The notes beneath the pieces are model-generated. The model searched no databases. It was not told the DNA's origin and worked only from the letters and a program-made list of their open reading frames with translations. The translations under genes and the position numbers were made by a program. A DNA stretch of 64,000 bases from Curvibacter lanceolatus ATCC 14669 (GTDB lineage Bacteria; Pseudomonadota; Gammaproteobacteria; Burkholderiales; Burkholderiaceae_C): contig NZ_KB906253.1 of the NCBI RefSeq assembly GCF_000381265.1, forward strand, positions 496,001-560,000, given 5' to 3'. Positions 45,127 to 53,700 of this stretch are shown here, piece after piece (position 1 is the first letter of the stretch; every line of letters starts with the position of its first letter).

Positions 45127-45422
45127 GTGGGTTTCCGTCGTGTGTTTGCCGCGGCAAGACAAGGCAGCGGACGGAAGAACTATGGCCGGGCCGACAAGAA
45201 AGCAGAATGCCCATCGAGCCGAATGCAATCTTCCGGTGCGCGGAACGATCAGCCTGCCCCAGGCTTCCGGCGCTGTGCCACCCCCCTCATCTGGCGGGGG
45301 ATTCATGAGGCCGGTCGATAAGGGCTTGCGCTTCTGGGCGTCTAGTGCAATGCGCATGCCGCCACTACGCTTGCGATCCTCCCCGGGGCAGGCCCGGGGC
45401 TTGCTTCCAGGAGAACGAAACC
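45127..45422. other. Intergenic region between divergent genes
   Basis: About 300 bases between the PNPOx-fold gene (minus) and the SDR gene (plus). It probably contains both promoters. I see no clear repeat, operator or small gene. Confidence 0.4.
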
Positions 45423-46163
45423 ATGCAAGGCAAAGTCGTCATCATCACCGGCGCTTCTTCAGGCATTGGCGCCGCAAGCGCAAAGCTGCTGGCCCGCAAG
45501 GGGGCCCAGGTCGTCATCGGTGCGAGGCGCGAAGACAAGCTCAAGCAGCTCGCCGAAGAAATTCGCGCTGAAGGCGGTGAAGCGATCTACCAACTGCTTG
45601 ACGTCACCCAGCAAGCCGACAACGACGCCATCGTCCAACTGGCCCTGAGCACCTATGGCCGGGTGGATGTCATCTTCCTCAATGCCGGCATCATGCCCAG
45701 CGCGCCGCTGTCTGCCATGAAGACCGACGATTGGCACGAGATGGTCGACATCAACATCAAGGGCGTGCTCAACGGCGTGGCGGCGGTGTTGCCCACCTTC
45801 ACGGCGCAGAAGTCGGGCCAGGTGATTGCCACGTCGTCCGTGGCGGGGCTCAAGGCCTATCCCGGTGCTGCGGTCTATGGCGGCACCAAGTGGTTTGTGC
45901 GCGAGTTCATGGAGGTCTTGCGCATCGAGTCGGCGATGGAGAAGACGAACATCCGCACCGCCACCATCTACCCCGCAGCCATCCACACCGAGTTGCTGAA
46001 CACCATCAGCGACCCGGCCACCTCGGCCGGCATGCACGCCCTGTACGAAGCCCATGGCATCTCGCCGGACCGCATCGCCAACATCGTCGCCTTTGCCATC
46101 GAGCAGCCCGCCGACACCAACGTCACCGAGTTCACCGTGGGTCCGACAACGCAGCCCTGGTGA
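45423..46163 (+). CDS. Short-chain dehydrogenase/reductase
   Basis: A 246-residue classical SDR of the YdfG-like subgroup (3-hydroxy acid dehydrogenases). Cofactor site: TGASSGIG at 9-16; NAG motif in VIFLNAGIMPS; active site S in SSVAGLKAYPGAAVYGGTKWFVREFMEVLRIE. The residue R after the second strand (GARRED) suggests NADP(H). The substrate is not known. The ATG at 45423 has CAGGAGAACG upstream. It stands alone. Confidence 0.85.
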   Translation: MQGKVVIITGASSGIGAASAKLLARKGAQVVIGARREDKLKQLAEEIRAEGGEAIYQLLDVTQQADNDAIVQLALSTYGRVDVIFLNAGIMPSAPLSAMKTDDWHEMVDINIKGVLNGVAAVLPTFTAQKSGQVIATSSVAGLKAYPGAAVYGGTKWFVREFMEVLRIESAMEKTNIRTATIYPAAIHTELLNTISDPATSAGMHALYEAHGISPDRIANIVAFAIEQPADTNVTEFTVGPTTQPW

Positions 46164-46525
46164 TCTGCAAGGATCAGCTTCACCGTGGCCGGGGCCAGCG
46201 GGTTGAGTGACGGAAGGGTGCCGTCAAGCCCAGTTTGGTGTGTGTTCGAGCATGCTGAAAGCAGTCTCCCGCACCCAAATCCCATGCACCCAAAAAATTG
46301 GCCGTCAGATGTCGCCATCTGACGGCCAGTTCAAAGGCCCGACGGAGTCGGCGGGCCAAAGCTCACCCCCGCGAGCCATGGAGTGTCACTGACCTTGGGC
46401 TGGCTGACTGAGCAGCCACTCAACTTCAGGACATGGCGCCAGTGTGGCGGGGGCCGGATCGGGCGTGAACGAATCCGTGTGCATATCCATCCTCGGGAAT
46501 CAAGGTAGGGCTGGTGCCCCAGGCC
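46164..46525. other. Intergenic region with intrinsic terminator
   Basis: About 360 bases between the SDR gene and the end of the convergent lipoprotein gene. It contains the terminator hairpin at 46299-46328. I see no gene; a short open frame at 46207-46392 has no support. Confidence 0.5.
46290..46328 (-). terminator. Intrinsic terminator for the lipoprotein gene
   Basis: A perfect 13-base stem (TGGCCGTCAGATG at 46299-46311 and CATCTGACGGCCA at 46316-46328) with a four-base loop. On the minus strand it is followed by ATTTTTTG, so it terminates transcription from that side. It lies about 200 bases after the stop of the lipoprotein gene at 46526. Confidence 0.75.
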
Positions 46526-47854
46526 TCAGCGCACCACGATGCTGGTGGGCGTGCTGCCGCCGCTGGCCACGTTGGTGATCAGGCTCAGGTCGCAGCTGGT
46601 GCCCACGCTGTACACCGACACGGTGGATGCGCCGCTGTTGGCCACGTAGGCAAAGCGGTCGTCGGGCGACAGGGTGATGGCCACGGGGCTGCTGCCGGTG
46701 GCCACGGTGGCGCTGGCCAGGGCGGTGGGCACGCCCGAGCTGATGATGTATTGCGACACGGTGTTGTCGCTGCGGTTGGCCACGTAGGCGCAGCGGCCGT
46801 CCGAGCGCAGGGCCACGGCATAGGGGGTTGTGCCGGTGCTGACCGAGGCGGGCGACAGGGCGGTCAGCTTGCCGGTGCTCGAGTCGATGCTGTAGGCCAG
46901 CAGCTTGGCGCTGCCGGCCTGGGTGGCGTACAGGTACTGGCTGCTGGCAATGGCCAGGCCACGCGGAGCGCTGCCGCTGCTCAGGCTGTAGCTGGCGGTG
47001 CTGAGTGCGCTCAGGTTGCCCCCCGAGCCCACGCTGTAGCCAGTCAGGGTGGCGTCGCCCGAGTTGGCGGCATAAAGGTACTTGCCGTCGGCGGTGGTGG
47101 CCACCGAGAGGGGGGTGCTGCCGGCGGCCACCGAGGTGGGGGAGAGCGAGCTCAGCACGCCAGTGCTGGCCACGCTGAACTGGCCCAGCGACTTGTCGGT
47201 GTAGTTGGTGCTGTACAGGTACTTGCCGTCGGCCGACAGGGTCATGCCGCGGGTTTCGCTGACGGCGGCGGTGTTGGCCAGCAGGGTCAGGGTGCCGCTG
47301 CTGGACACGCTGTAGTTGGCGATCACGGGGCTGTCCTGAAAGCTCACATAGGCCTTCGAGCCATCGCTGCTCATCACGATGTTGGTGGGCGGGTAGGCGG
47401 TGGGGGCGCTGCCGCTGCTGCTCAGGGCGGTCAGCGTGCCGGCCGAGCTGCTCACGCTGAAGCCGTTGACGGTGTTGCTGCTGCCGTGGGTGACATAGGC
47501 CAGGTAGGCGCGGCAGGTGACCACCACATTGCTCACGTTGGCACTGGCCGTGCCGCTGGCGCCCGAGGTGACGGCGCAGGTCTGGCCCGTGGGTTGCGAC
47601 TTGACCGTGACGGCATAGCTGCCCACCCCACTCGGAAAGGTGAAGCTGGTGGCGCCCGAGGCCACACTCACGGTCTGGCTGCCGGTGGCCAGCACCAGGC
47701 CGCTGGTGCTCAGGCCGCTGACTGTGCCGCTCAAGCTGTAGTCAGAGCTGCTGCCGCCGCCGCAGGCGCTCAGCAGGGCAGCAGCCAGCAAAGGGGTGAG
47801 GGCAAACAGGGTGGGGCGGGCCGGGCGGGCCAGGGTGAATCGTTGGGCGGGCAT
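46526..47854 (-). CDS. Beta-propeller lipoprotein (lactonase/YncE-like repeat protein)
   Basis: A 442-residue lipoprotein. The signal peptide ends in a lipobox (AALLSAC, cysteine at about 31), then a GGGSSS linker. Residues about 40-115 form a domain of the carboxypeptidase-regulatory or Ig-like type (YAVTVKSQPTGQTCAVTSGASG). The rest is a run of about seven propeller blades of the 6-phosphogluconolactonase/YncE type, marked by repeated SADGKYLY, TADGKYLYAANSGD, RSDGRCAYVANRSDN and SPDDRFAYVANSG. It is exported and lipid-anchored; its ligand is not known. I start at 47854, where the signal peptide begins. Confidence 0.8.
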   Translation of the reverse strand: MPAQRFTLARPARPTLFALTPLLAAALLSACGGGSSSDYSLSGTVSGLSTSGLVLATGSQTVSVASGATSFTFPSGVGSYAVTVKSQPTGQTCAVTSGASGTASANVSNVVVTCRAYLAYVTHGSSNTVNGFSVSSSAGTLTALSSSGSAPTAYPPTNIVMSSDGSKAYVSFQDSPVIANYSVSSSGTLTLLANTAAVSETRGMTLSADGKYLYSTNYTDKSLGQFSVASTGVLSSLSPTSVAAGSTPLSVATTADGKYLYAANSGDATLTGYSVGSGGNLSALSTASYSLSSGSAPRGLAIASSQYLYATQAGSAKLLAYSIDSSTGKLTALSPASVSTGTTPYAVALRSDGRCAYVANRSDNTVSQYIISSGVPTALASATVATGSSPVAITLSPDDRFAYVANSGASTVSVYSVGTSCDLSLITNVASGGSTPTSIVVR

Positions 47855-48350
47855 GGTCTGGGGCAGGTGGTTGGGCAAGAGATCGCTCGTGGTTGGCAAG
47901 GCGTTCGAGGCGGTGGCCTGCAGCGCCAGAACAGGCCGGCGACCACAGTGCAACGACAAGCAAACGGATCTGCGATCCCTGAGCAAAAGAAGCAAGAAAG
48001 AAATGAAAGAGAAGAGGCGAGGCCCGGGCAGCACCGACGAGTGGCCTCGCCCCGTCAAGGCCTGCATTGTGCGGAGCAGGGGGCACGCCTGCCAAGCGTG
48101 TTGCAGGTGGGGTGTTGCATGTACCCGACTTGTTGCAAAGCCTTCACCCGTCGGTACATGGTGGCGCAGAGCAGGGCGCATGGAAGAGGTGGGTGGGGCC
48201 GCGCCGCTTCACGAATCTATACACCCCGCACACATGGGCGCCAAGAGGCGCTTTCAGAATCGGCGCGCGGCCCCGTATCGGGGCTTGCCTTGATTCATCC
48301 CGCTGCCCGGGGGCGCCTTGAGGGCACTGTGGGCGGCCCATTCTTGCCTC
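47855..48350. other. Intergenic region upstream of gspD and lipoprotein genes
   Basis: About 500 bases between the divergent lipoprotein gene and gspD. A purine-rich stretch lies at 47985-48020 and several GTTGCA words at 48097-48140, but no clear promoter, operator or gene can be supported. Promoters of both flanking genes must be here. Confidence 0.4.
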
Positions 48351-50519
48351 ATGACCCTACGCCTTTCACTGCTGGCCACTGCGGCCTTGCTGACCCTGTT
48401 GCAGGGCACCTTGCCGGCTTGGGCCGACACAGCTGCACGGACCAAGTCGGCCGCCGCGGCCAACCGGGCCGGGGCCGGCACCGACCGCACCCTGACGCTC
48501 AACTTCAGCAACGCCGACCTCGAATCGGTGGCCCGGGCCATGGCCGTCATCACCGGGCGGCAGATCCTGCTCGATGCCCGGGTCAAGGGCAACCTGTCGC
48601 TCACCAGCGAAGACCCCATGACCCCATCACAGGCCTGGAGCCTGTGGGCCAGTGCGTTGCGCTTGCAAGGCTATGTGGTGGTGGAAAGCGGCGGTGTGTA
48701 CCGCGTGCTGCCCGAGGCCGATGGCAAGCTGCAGTCGGCCTCGGTGGTGGCCGGTGCCGAGGGCCCGCGTGACGACCGCATCGTGACCCGGGTGTTCAAG
48801 CTCAGCCACGAAAGCGCCAGCAACCTGGTGCCGGTGCTGCGCCCGCTGATCAGCCCCAACAACGTGATCAACCTGAACCCGGGCAATAACGCCCTGGTCA
48901 TCACCGACTACGCGAGCAATCTGGCCCGCCTGGCCACGTTGATCGAATCGCTGGATGCTCCCAGCGGCACCGATGTCGAGATCATTGCGCTGGAGCACGC
49001 GGTGGCGTCTGACCTGGTCAGCACGCTGCAGCGCCTGGGCGATTCGCAGCTGCGCACCGCCAGCGCTGGCGCCGCCGCGCAGGCGGGCACTGTCGCGGCC
49101 GGGGGCTCGGCCGGCGGTGGCACGGCCAGCGCCACGGCGGGCCTGTCGATCATGGTGGATCAGCAGAGCAACAGCCTGCTGGTGCGCGCCGCCAACCCCG
49201 AGCAGATGGCCTTTGTGCGCTCGCTGGCCGCTCGGCTGGACCGCCCCAACACCGGGGTGGGCGTGCATGTGGTGCACCTGCAGAACGCCGATGCCACCAA
49301 GCTGGCCACGGTGCTGCGGGCGGCCTTCCCCTCGGCTGACAGCTCGCGCACCACAGGCAGCAGTTATGGCAGCAGCTATGGCGGCAGCAGTGCCAGCACC
49401 GGGGGCGACAGCTCGGGCGGCTTCTCGTCCGGCATGACGTCGGGCAGCAGCAGTGCCAGCACCTCCAGCAGCGGCAGCAAGGGCAGCAGCAGCCCCTCGG
49501 TCAGTGCCTCGGCCCAGCCCAGCACGGGCGGCGGCATCCAGGCCGACCCCAGCACCAACTCGTTGATCCTCACGGCTTCGGAGCCGCGCTTTCGGGAGAT
49601 GCGCAAGGTGATCGACCAGCTCGATGCGCCGCGCGCGCAGCTGTATGTCGAGTCGCTGGTGGTGGAGGTGGACGCCAGCAAGAGCATGGACCTGGGCGTG
49701 CAGTGGTCGCAGCTGTTCAGCATCAGCAGCAGCACCACGCTCACGCTCGGCACCATCGCCTCGGCGCTGGAGACCATGTCGGGCACCAACATCCTCTCGA
49801 CCGCCAATGTGATCACGCTCGACAACGAAGAGGCCAAGATCGTGGTGGGCCAGAACGTGCCCTTTGTGACGGGTTCGTACACCACCACCAGCAGCACCAC
49901 CTCCAGCCCGTTCCAGACCATCGAGCGCAAGGACGTGGGTATCACCCTGAAGATCAAGCCCCAGATCGGCGAGAACGGCAACGTGCGCCTCACCATCTAC
50001 CAGGAGTCGTCTTCGGTGGCCGCCACCACCGCGGCCGGCACCACCAACGCCGGGCCCACCACCAACAAGCGCTCCATCGAGTCGACTGTCACGGTCAAGA
50101 ACGGCAAGATCATCGTGCTCGGCGGCCTGATCGAAGACAGCGCCACCAACGATGCCGGCCAGGTGCCCGTGGTGGCCGACATCCCGGTGCTGGGCGCCAT
50201 GTTCCGCAGCCTGAGCAAGAGCCGCAAAAAGACCAATCTGATGGTGTTTTTGCGCCCCCGCGTGGTCACCGACGACGAGGGCAGCGAGGCCTTGTCGGCC
50301 GAGCGCCGCCAGGCCCTGCAGGCGCGCCAGCGCGAGCTGCCCCCGGCCATCCGCGATGTGCTGATGCCCGAAACCCAGCCCGCCTGGCCCCAGGGCTGGG
50401 ATCAGCCCAACCGGCCGGCCAGCCCAGCGGCCGGCCAGTCAAGCCCCCCGCCAGCCAGCTCACCCGTGAGCCAGCCGGCCAGCCCTGCGGCCACGCCGCT
50501 GCAGCCTGCGGGTGGGTGA
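48351..50519 (+). CDS. gspD: Type II secretion system secretin GspD
   Basis: A 722-residue outer-membrane secretin. The signal peptide ends at about residue 26 (PAWADT). Then come N0 (about 45-130, LTLNFSNADLESVARAMAVITGRQI), N1 and N2 domains (RVFKLSHESASNLVPVLRPLISPNN and IIALEHAVASDLVSTLQRL), and N3 with a long Ser/Gly-rich insertion (about 325-395). The secretin domain has VVEVDASKSMDLGVQWSQLF, VPFVTGSYTTTSSTTSSPFQTIERKDVGITLKIKPQI and VKNGKIIVLGGLIEDS. It ends in a Pro-rich tail. It forms the outer-membrane pore of type II secretion. No other gsp genes are near, so the rest of the system lies elsewhere. Confidence 0.9.
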   Translation: MTLRLSLLATAALLTLLQGTLPAWADTAARTKSAAAANRAGAGTDRTLTLNFSNADLESVARAMAVITGRQILLDARVKGNLSLTSEDPMTPSQAWSLWASALRLQGYVVVESGGVYRVLPEADGKLQSASVVAGAEGPRDDRIVTRVFKLSHESASNLVPVLRPLISPNNVINLNPGNNALVITDYASNLARLATLIESLDAPSGTDVEIIALEHAVASDLVSTLQRLGDSQLRTASAGAAAQAGTVAAGGSAGGGTASATAGLSIMVDQQSNSLLVRAANPEQMAFVRSLAARLDRPNTGVGVHVVHLQNADATKLATVLRAAFPSADSSRTTGSSYGSSYGGSSASTGGDSSGGFSSGMTSGSSSASTSSSGSKGSSSPSVSASAQPSTGGGIQADPSTNSLILTASEPRFREMRKVIDQLDAPRAQLYVESLVVEVDASKSMDLGVQWSQLFSISSSTTLTLGTIASALETMSGTNILSTANVITLDNEEAKIVVGQNVPFVTGSYTTTSSTTSSPFQTIERKDVGITLKIKPQIGENGNVRLTIYQESSSVAATTAAGTTNAGPTTNKRSIESTVTVKNGKIIVLGGLIEDSATNDAGQVPVVADIPVLGAMFRSLSKSRKKTNLMVFLRPRVVTDDEGSEALSAERRQALQARQRELPPAIRDVLMPETQPAWPQGWDQPNRPASPAAGQSSPPPASSPVSQPASPAATPLQPAGG

Positions 50520-50637
50520 TGAGTCGGGGATTTGATTATGTCTGGTCAGTAAATATCAATGAATTAATGCTTTGGTGTACGTAAAGAAAACCGAACGCCA
50601 GGTTAATTAATGTGCAGAAAAATAGGCGTTGAATAAA

Positions 50638-50675
50638 TCAGAAGGTATTTTTAAAAAGCCTTTAAAACCTTCTGA
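50638..50675. promoter_or_regulatory. AT-rich inverted repeat
   Basis: TCAGAAGGT (50638-50646) and ACCTTCTGA (50667-50675) form a 9-base perfect inverted repeat around a 20-base AT-rich loop that can also fold (TTTTTAAAAA). It lies in a strikingly AT-rich gap between gspD and the DUF4397 gene, about 50 bases before the latter's start. It may be a terminator for gspD or an operator or promoter element of the next gene. Confidence 0.45.
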
Positions 50676-50723
50676 GATACTCCGCGCGCCCTCCAACTTT
50701 CAGACTGAATGCAGGAACATCCC

Positions 50724-51998
50724 ATGGACATCAGCCGTCGAACTTTCACCCTGGCCGGCCTGGCCGCAACTGCCTTGGCGGGCTGCGGTGGGGGCAGCAG
50801 CTCCAACACCAACCTTCGCCTGCTCAACACCAATGTGAGCTCGCCCAATGCCTTGTCGCTGGAGGTGAATGGCACCGTGATCAGCTCGGGCGTGGCCTTT
50901 GGCCAGGCGGGCAGTTATGTCTCGGTGGGTACCGACACCAATACCGTGCGGGTGCTGGACCAAAATGGCACGGCCATTTACAGCTCGTCTTTCAGCCTGT
51001 CGGGCTCCAGCGGGCCTTACACGCTGGTGGTGGCGGGTTTCTCGGGCTCCACCCACACCACCACCCTGACCGAAAACCAGTCTTCGGCCGCCAGCAGCCG
51101 CGCCTACCTGCGCATTCTTGATCAGTGCCCCGACGCGGGCGATGTCGACATTTACATGCTCGGCAGCGGCGAAACCCTGTCCAGCGCCACGCCGCTGGTG
51201 TCGCTGAGCAGCATCACGCTGGCGGGCTACTACACCCTCAATTCGGGCACCTACACCCTGGTGGTCACCGGGGCTGGCAGCCGCGACGACGTGCGCCTCA
51301 CGCAAAGCGGCATCACGCTGGCCTCCACCTCGGTGCAGACCCTGGTGCTCAGCTCGGCCGCTGGCGGCGTGCTGGTCGATGCCACCGTGGTGTTGCAACA
51401 AAGCACCGTCACCAGCTACCGCAACACCCAGTCGCGCCTGCGTGTGGTGTCCGCCCTGCCGTCCCAGGCCGTGGCCAGCGCCTCGGTCACCTCCAGCGGC
51501 AGCGCCATCAGCCTGCTGTCCTCACTGGTTTCGCCGGCCATCGGCACCTACAGCCTGGTGGCCTCGGGCAGCCTGCCAGTCAGTCTCACCCTCAATGGCA
51601 CCACCACCAGCCAGACCGTGGCGCTCACGGCTGGCAACGACTACACCCTGCTGGTGTATGGCGATCCGGCCTCGCCGCAAACCACGCTGCTGACCGACTC
51701 GAACCGCCTGCCCACCTCCAGCAGCACCGCCAACGTGCGCCTGTACCACGCCTGCGGCACCAGCACGGCGGCTACCGCCCTGAGCATCGGCTATGTGCCC
51801 ATCGTCAGCGGCGTCACCCTGGGCAGCTCGGCCCTGGGCGTGCTCAGCAACACGCCCTACAGCAGCACCCAGCTCACGGTCAGCGGCGGCGTGTCGTACA
51901 GCGCCAGCGACATCGCTGTGGCCTCCAATGGCCTGTACTCGATGTTCATCATGGGCAGCACGGCCAGCCCGGTGGGGCAGTTGTACCGGGAGCGTTGA
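50724..51998 (+). CDS. DUF4397 domain lipoprotein
   Basis: A 424-residue exported lipoprotein. The signal MDISRRTFTLAGLAATALAGC has both a twin-arginine motif (SRRTFTL) and a lipobox (LAGC), followed by GGGSSS. Two DUF4397-type regions follow (about 27-215 and 230-420), with repeats such as LRLLNTNVSSPNALSLEVNG, YLRILDQCPDAGDVDIYMLG and VRLYHACGTSTAATALSIGY. The domain is Ig-like and its function is unknown. The ATG at 50724 has CAGGAAC upstream; an ATG five codons earlier is not preferred. It lies downstream of gspD. Confidence 0.8.
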   Translation: MDISRRTFTLAGLAATALAGCGGGSSSNTNLRLLNTNVSSPNALSLEVNGTVISSGVAFGQAGSYVSVGTDTNTVRVLDQNGTAIYSSSFSLSGSSGPYTLVVAGFSGSTHTTTLTENQSSAASSRAYLRILDQCPDAGDVDIYMLGSGETLSSATPLVSLSSITLAGYYTLNSGTYTLVVTGAGSRDDVRLTQSGITLASTSVQTLVLSSAAGGVLVDATVVLQQSTVTSYRNTQSRLRVVSALPSQAVASASVTSSGSAISLLSSLVSPAIGTYSLVASGSLPVSLTLNGTTTSQTVALTAGNDYTLLVYGDPASPQTTLLTDSNRLPTSSSTANVRLYHACGTSTAATALSIGYVPIVSGVTLGSSALGVLSNTPYSSTQLTVSGGVSYSASDIAVASNGLYSMFIMGSTASPVGQLYRER

Positions 51999-52446
51999 GG
52001 CCTGGCGCCCCTGGCGGGCCCCCGTGTGAGCTCACATGGGCCTGGGTTGGCGGTGATCGGGCCTCCGATTCGCCGCAATTCATGCGGAGATGGCCGGCTC
52101 CATGGGGGTGAGGGCCGGGCATGAACCAGATCGTCGCGGGTTCCTGGCGCACCACGACGGTGGGGCGCACCTGTTCTGCACGTTGAACAGACCGAGGCGG
52201 GTGCCCTCGGCACGTCGTCACGCAGCGGATGGCGTTTGGGGTTCTGCAAAGGCCCCGGGTGGCGGACGCAGCGCCGCCTACGATCTGGTGAGTTAGCCCG
52301 ACCATCGCGCCGGAGCCCGCATGGGTGCCCGGCCTTTCGGGCCCGGGGCCTCAGACTGCCCCCACAATCGAGCCCAAGATCGACCCCCGTGCGGCAGCCA
52401 CATCGTCTGGGCGTCGGCTGGCTTTCACCCCACCCCCACTTTTCTC
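51999..52446. other. Intergenic region between DUF4397 lipoprotein and sbcD
   Basis: About 450 bases without a supported gene. A perfect 12-base palindrome TGTGAGCTCACA lies at 52025-52036, just after the lipoprotein stop; it looks like two CRP half-sites without the usual six-base spacer, so I do not call it a CRP site. The rest is GC-rich and has no evident structure. The sbcD promoter should be in the last part. Confidence 0.4.
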
Positions 52447-53700
52447 ATGCGCCTCCTCCACACCTCCGACTGGCACCTGGGCCAGCACTTCATGGGCAAG
52501 AGCCGCCAGGCCGAGCACCAGGCCTTGATCGACTGGCTGCTGCAGCAGGTGCAGGCGCAGGCGGTGGATGCGGTGGTGCTGGCGGGCGACATCTTTGACA
52601 CGGGCACGCCGCCCAGCCATGCGCGTGAGTTGTACAGCCAGTTGGTGGTGCGCCTGCGCGAGGCCGGGGTGGGCCTGCTGCTGCTGGGGGGCAACCACGA
52701 TTCGGTGGCCATGCTGGGCGAGAACCAGGCCCTGTTGGCCTGCCTGGGCACGCACCTGGTGCCCCAGTCGGCGGCGCAACCGGCCGATCAGGTGCTGGTG
52801 CTGGCGCAGCGCGACGGCACGCCGGGCTGCATCGTGTGTGCGGTGCCCTTCATCCGCCCGCGCGATGTGCTGCAAAGCCAGGTCGGGCAAAGCGCACAAG
52901 ACAAGCAACAGGCCCTGCAGCAGGCCATCCAGGCCCACTATGCGGCGGTGTACCAGGCCGCTCTGGTGCGCCAGGCCGAGTTGCAGGCCCACCTGGGCCG
53001 GCGCCTGCCTTTGATCGCCACCGGCCACCTGACCACCCTGGGCAGCAGCCTCAGCGAGTCGGTGCGCGAGATCTATGTGGGCAGTCTGGAGGCCTACCCC
53101 TGCGACGCCTTTCCGCCGGTGGACTATGTGGCGCTGGGCCACATCCACCGCCCGCAGCGCGTGGGCGGCCACGAGCACATCCGCTACTGCGGCTCACCCC
53201 TGCCTTTGAGCTTTGACGAAGCCGGGCAAGACAAGGAAGTGCTGCTGATCGACCTGGGCGAAGCCGGCCTGCAGCAGGTCACGCCGCTGGCCGTGCCGCG
53301 CTTCCAGGGCCTGCAGGCCGTGCGTGGCACGCTTGATGAACTGGCCCAGGCCATGCCGGCGCTGGCGGCCCAGGCCACGGCGGCCTGCCCGCTGTGGCTG
53401 GAGGTCACCGTCAGCCAGGACGACTACCTGCCCGACCTGCCGGCCCGCGTGCAGCAGATGACCGAGGGACTGCCGCTCGAGGTGCTGCGCGTGCGCCGCG
53501 ACCGCGGCACGGCCACCGCCCAGTTGGCCGCCCTGGCCCGCGAGACGCTGGACGAGCTGAGCCCGCAAGAGGTGTTTGAACGCCGCCTGCAGCAAGAAGA
53601 CCTGCCGCCCGAGCTGGCCCAGGCCCTCGCCGAGCGCTACCGGGGCGTGGTGCACGCCCTGCAGCAAGGCAGCGCCGAAGCCGAGGGGGCTGCAGCATGA
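52447..53700 (+). CDS. sbcD: Exonuclease SbcD (Mre11-type)
   Basis: A 417-residue nuclease subunit of SbcCD, the bacterial Mre11. Phosphodiesterase motifs are [53 protein letters not shown] and [15 protein letters not shown]. SbcCD cuts hairpins and covalently blocked DNA ends. The start at 52447 is the conserved one; the frame is open earlier but the residues have no family match. The stop overlaps sbcC (ATGA). Confidence 0.93.
   Translation: MRLLHTSDWHLGQHFMGKSRQAEHQALIDWLLQQVQAQAVDAVVLAGDIFDTGTPPSHARELYSQLVVRLREAGVGLLLLGGNHDSVAMLGENQALLACLGTHLVPQSAAQPADQVLVLAQRDGTPGCIVCAVPFIRPRDVLQSQVGQSAQDKQQALQQAIQAHYAAVYQAALVRQAELQAHLGRRLPLIATGHLTTLGSSLSESVREIYVGSLEAYPCDAFPPVDYVALGHIHRPQRVGGHEHIRYCGSPLPLSFDEAGQDKEVLLIDLGEAGLQQVTPLAVPRFQGLQAVRGTLDELAQAMPALAAQATAACPLWLEVTVSQDDYLPDLPARVQQMTEGLPLEVLRVRRDRGTATAQLAALARETLDELSPQEVFERRLQQEDLPPELAQALAERYRGVVHALQQGSAEAEGAAA

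Noticed and set aside
52025-52036. TGTGAGCTCACA as a CRP site.
   Set aside because: The half-sites are two bases apart instead of six, and it lies just after a stop codon, far from the next start.
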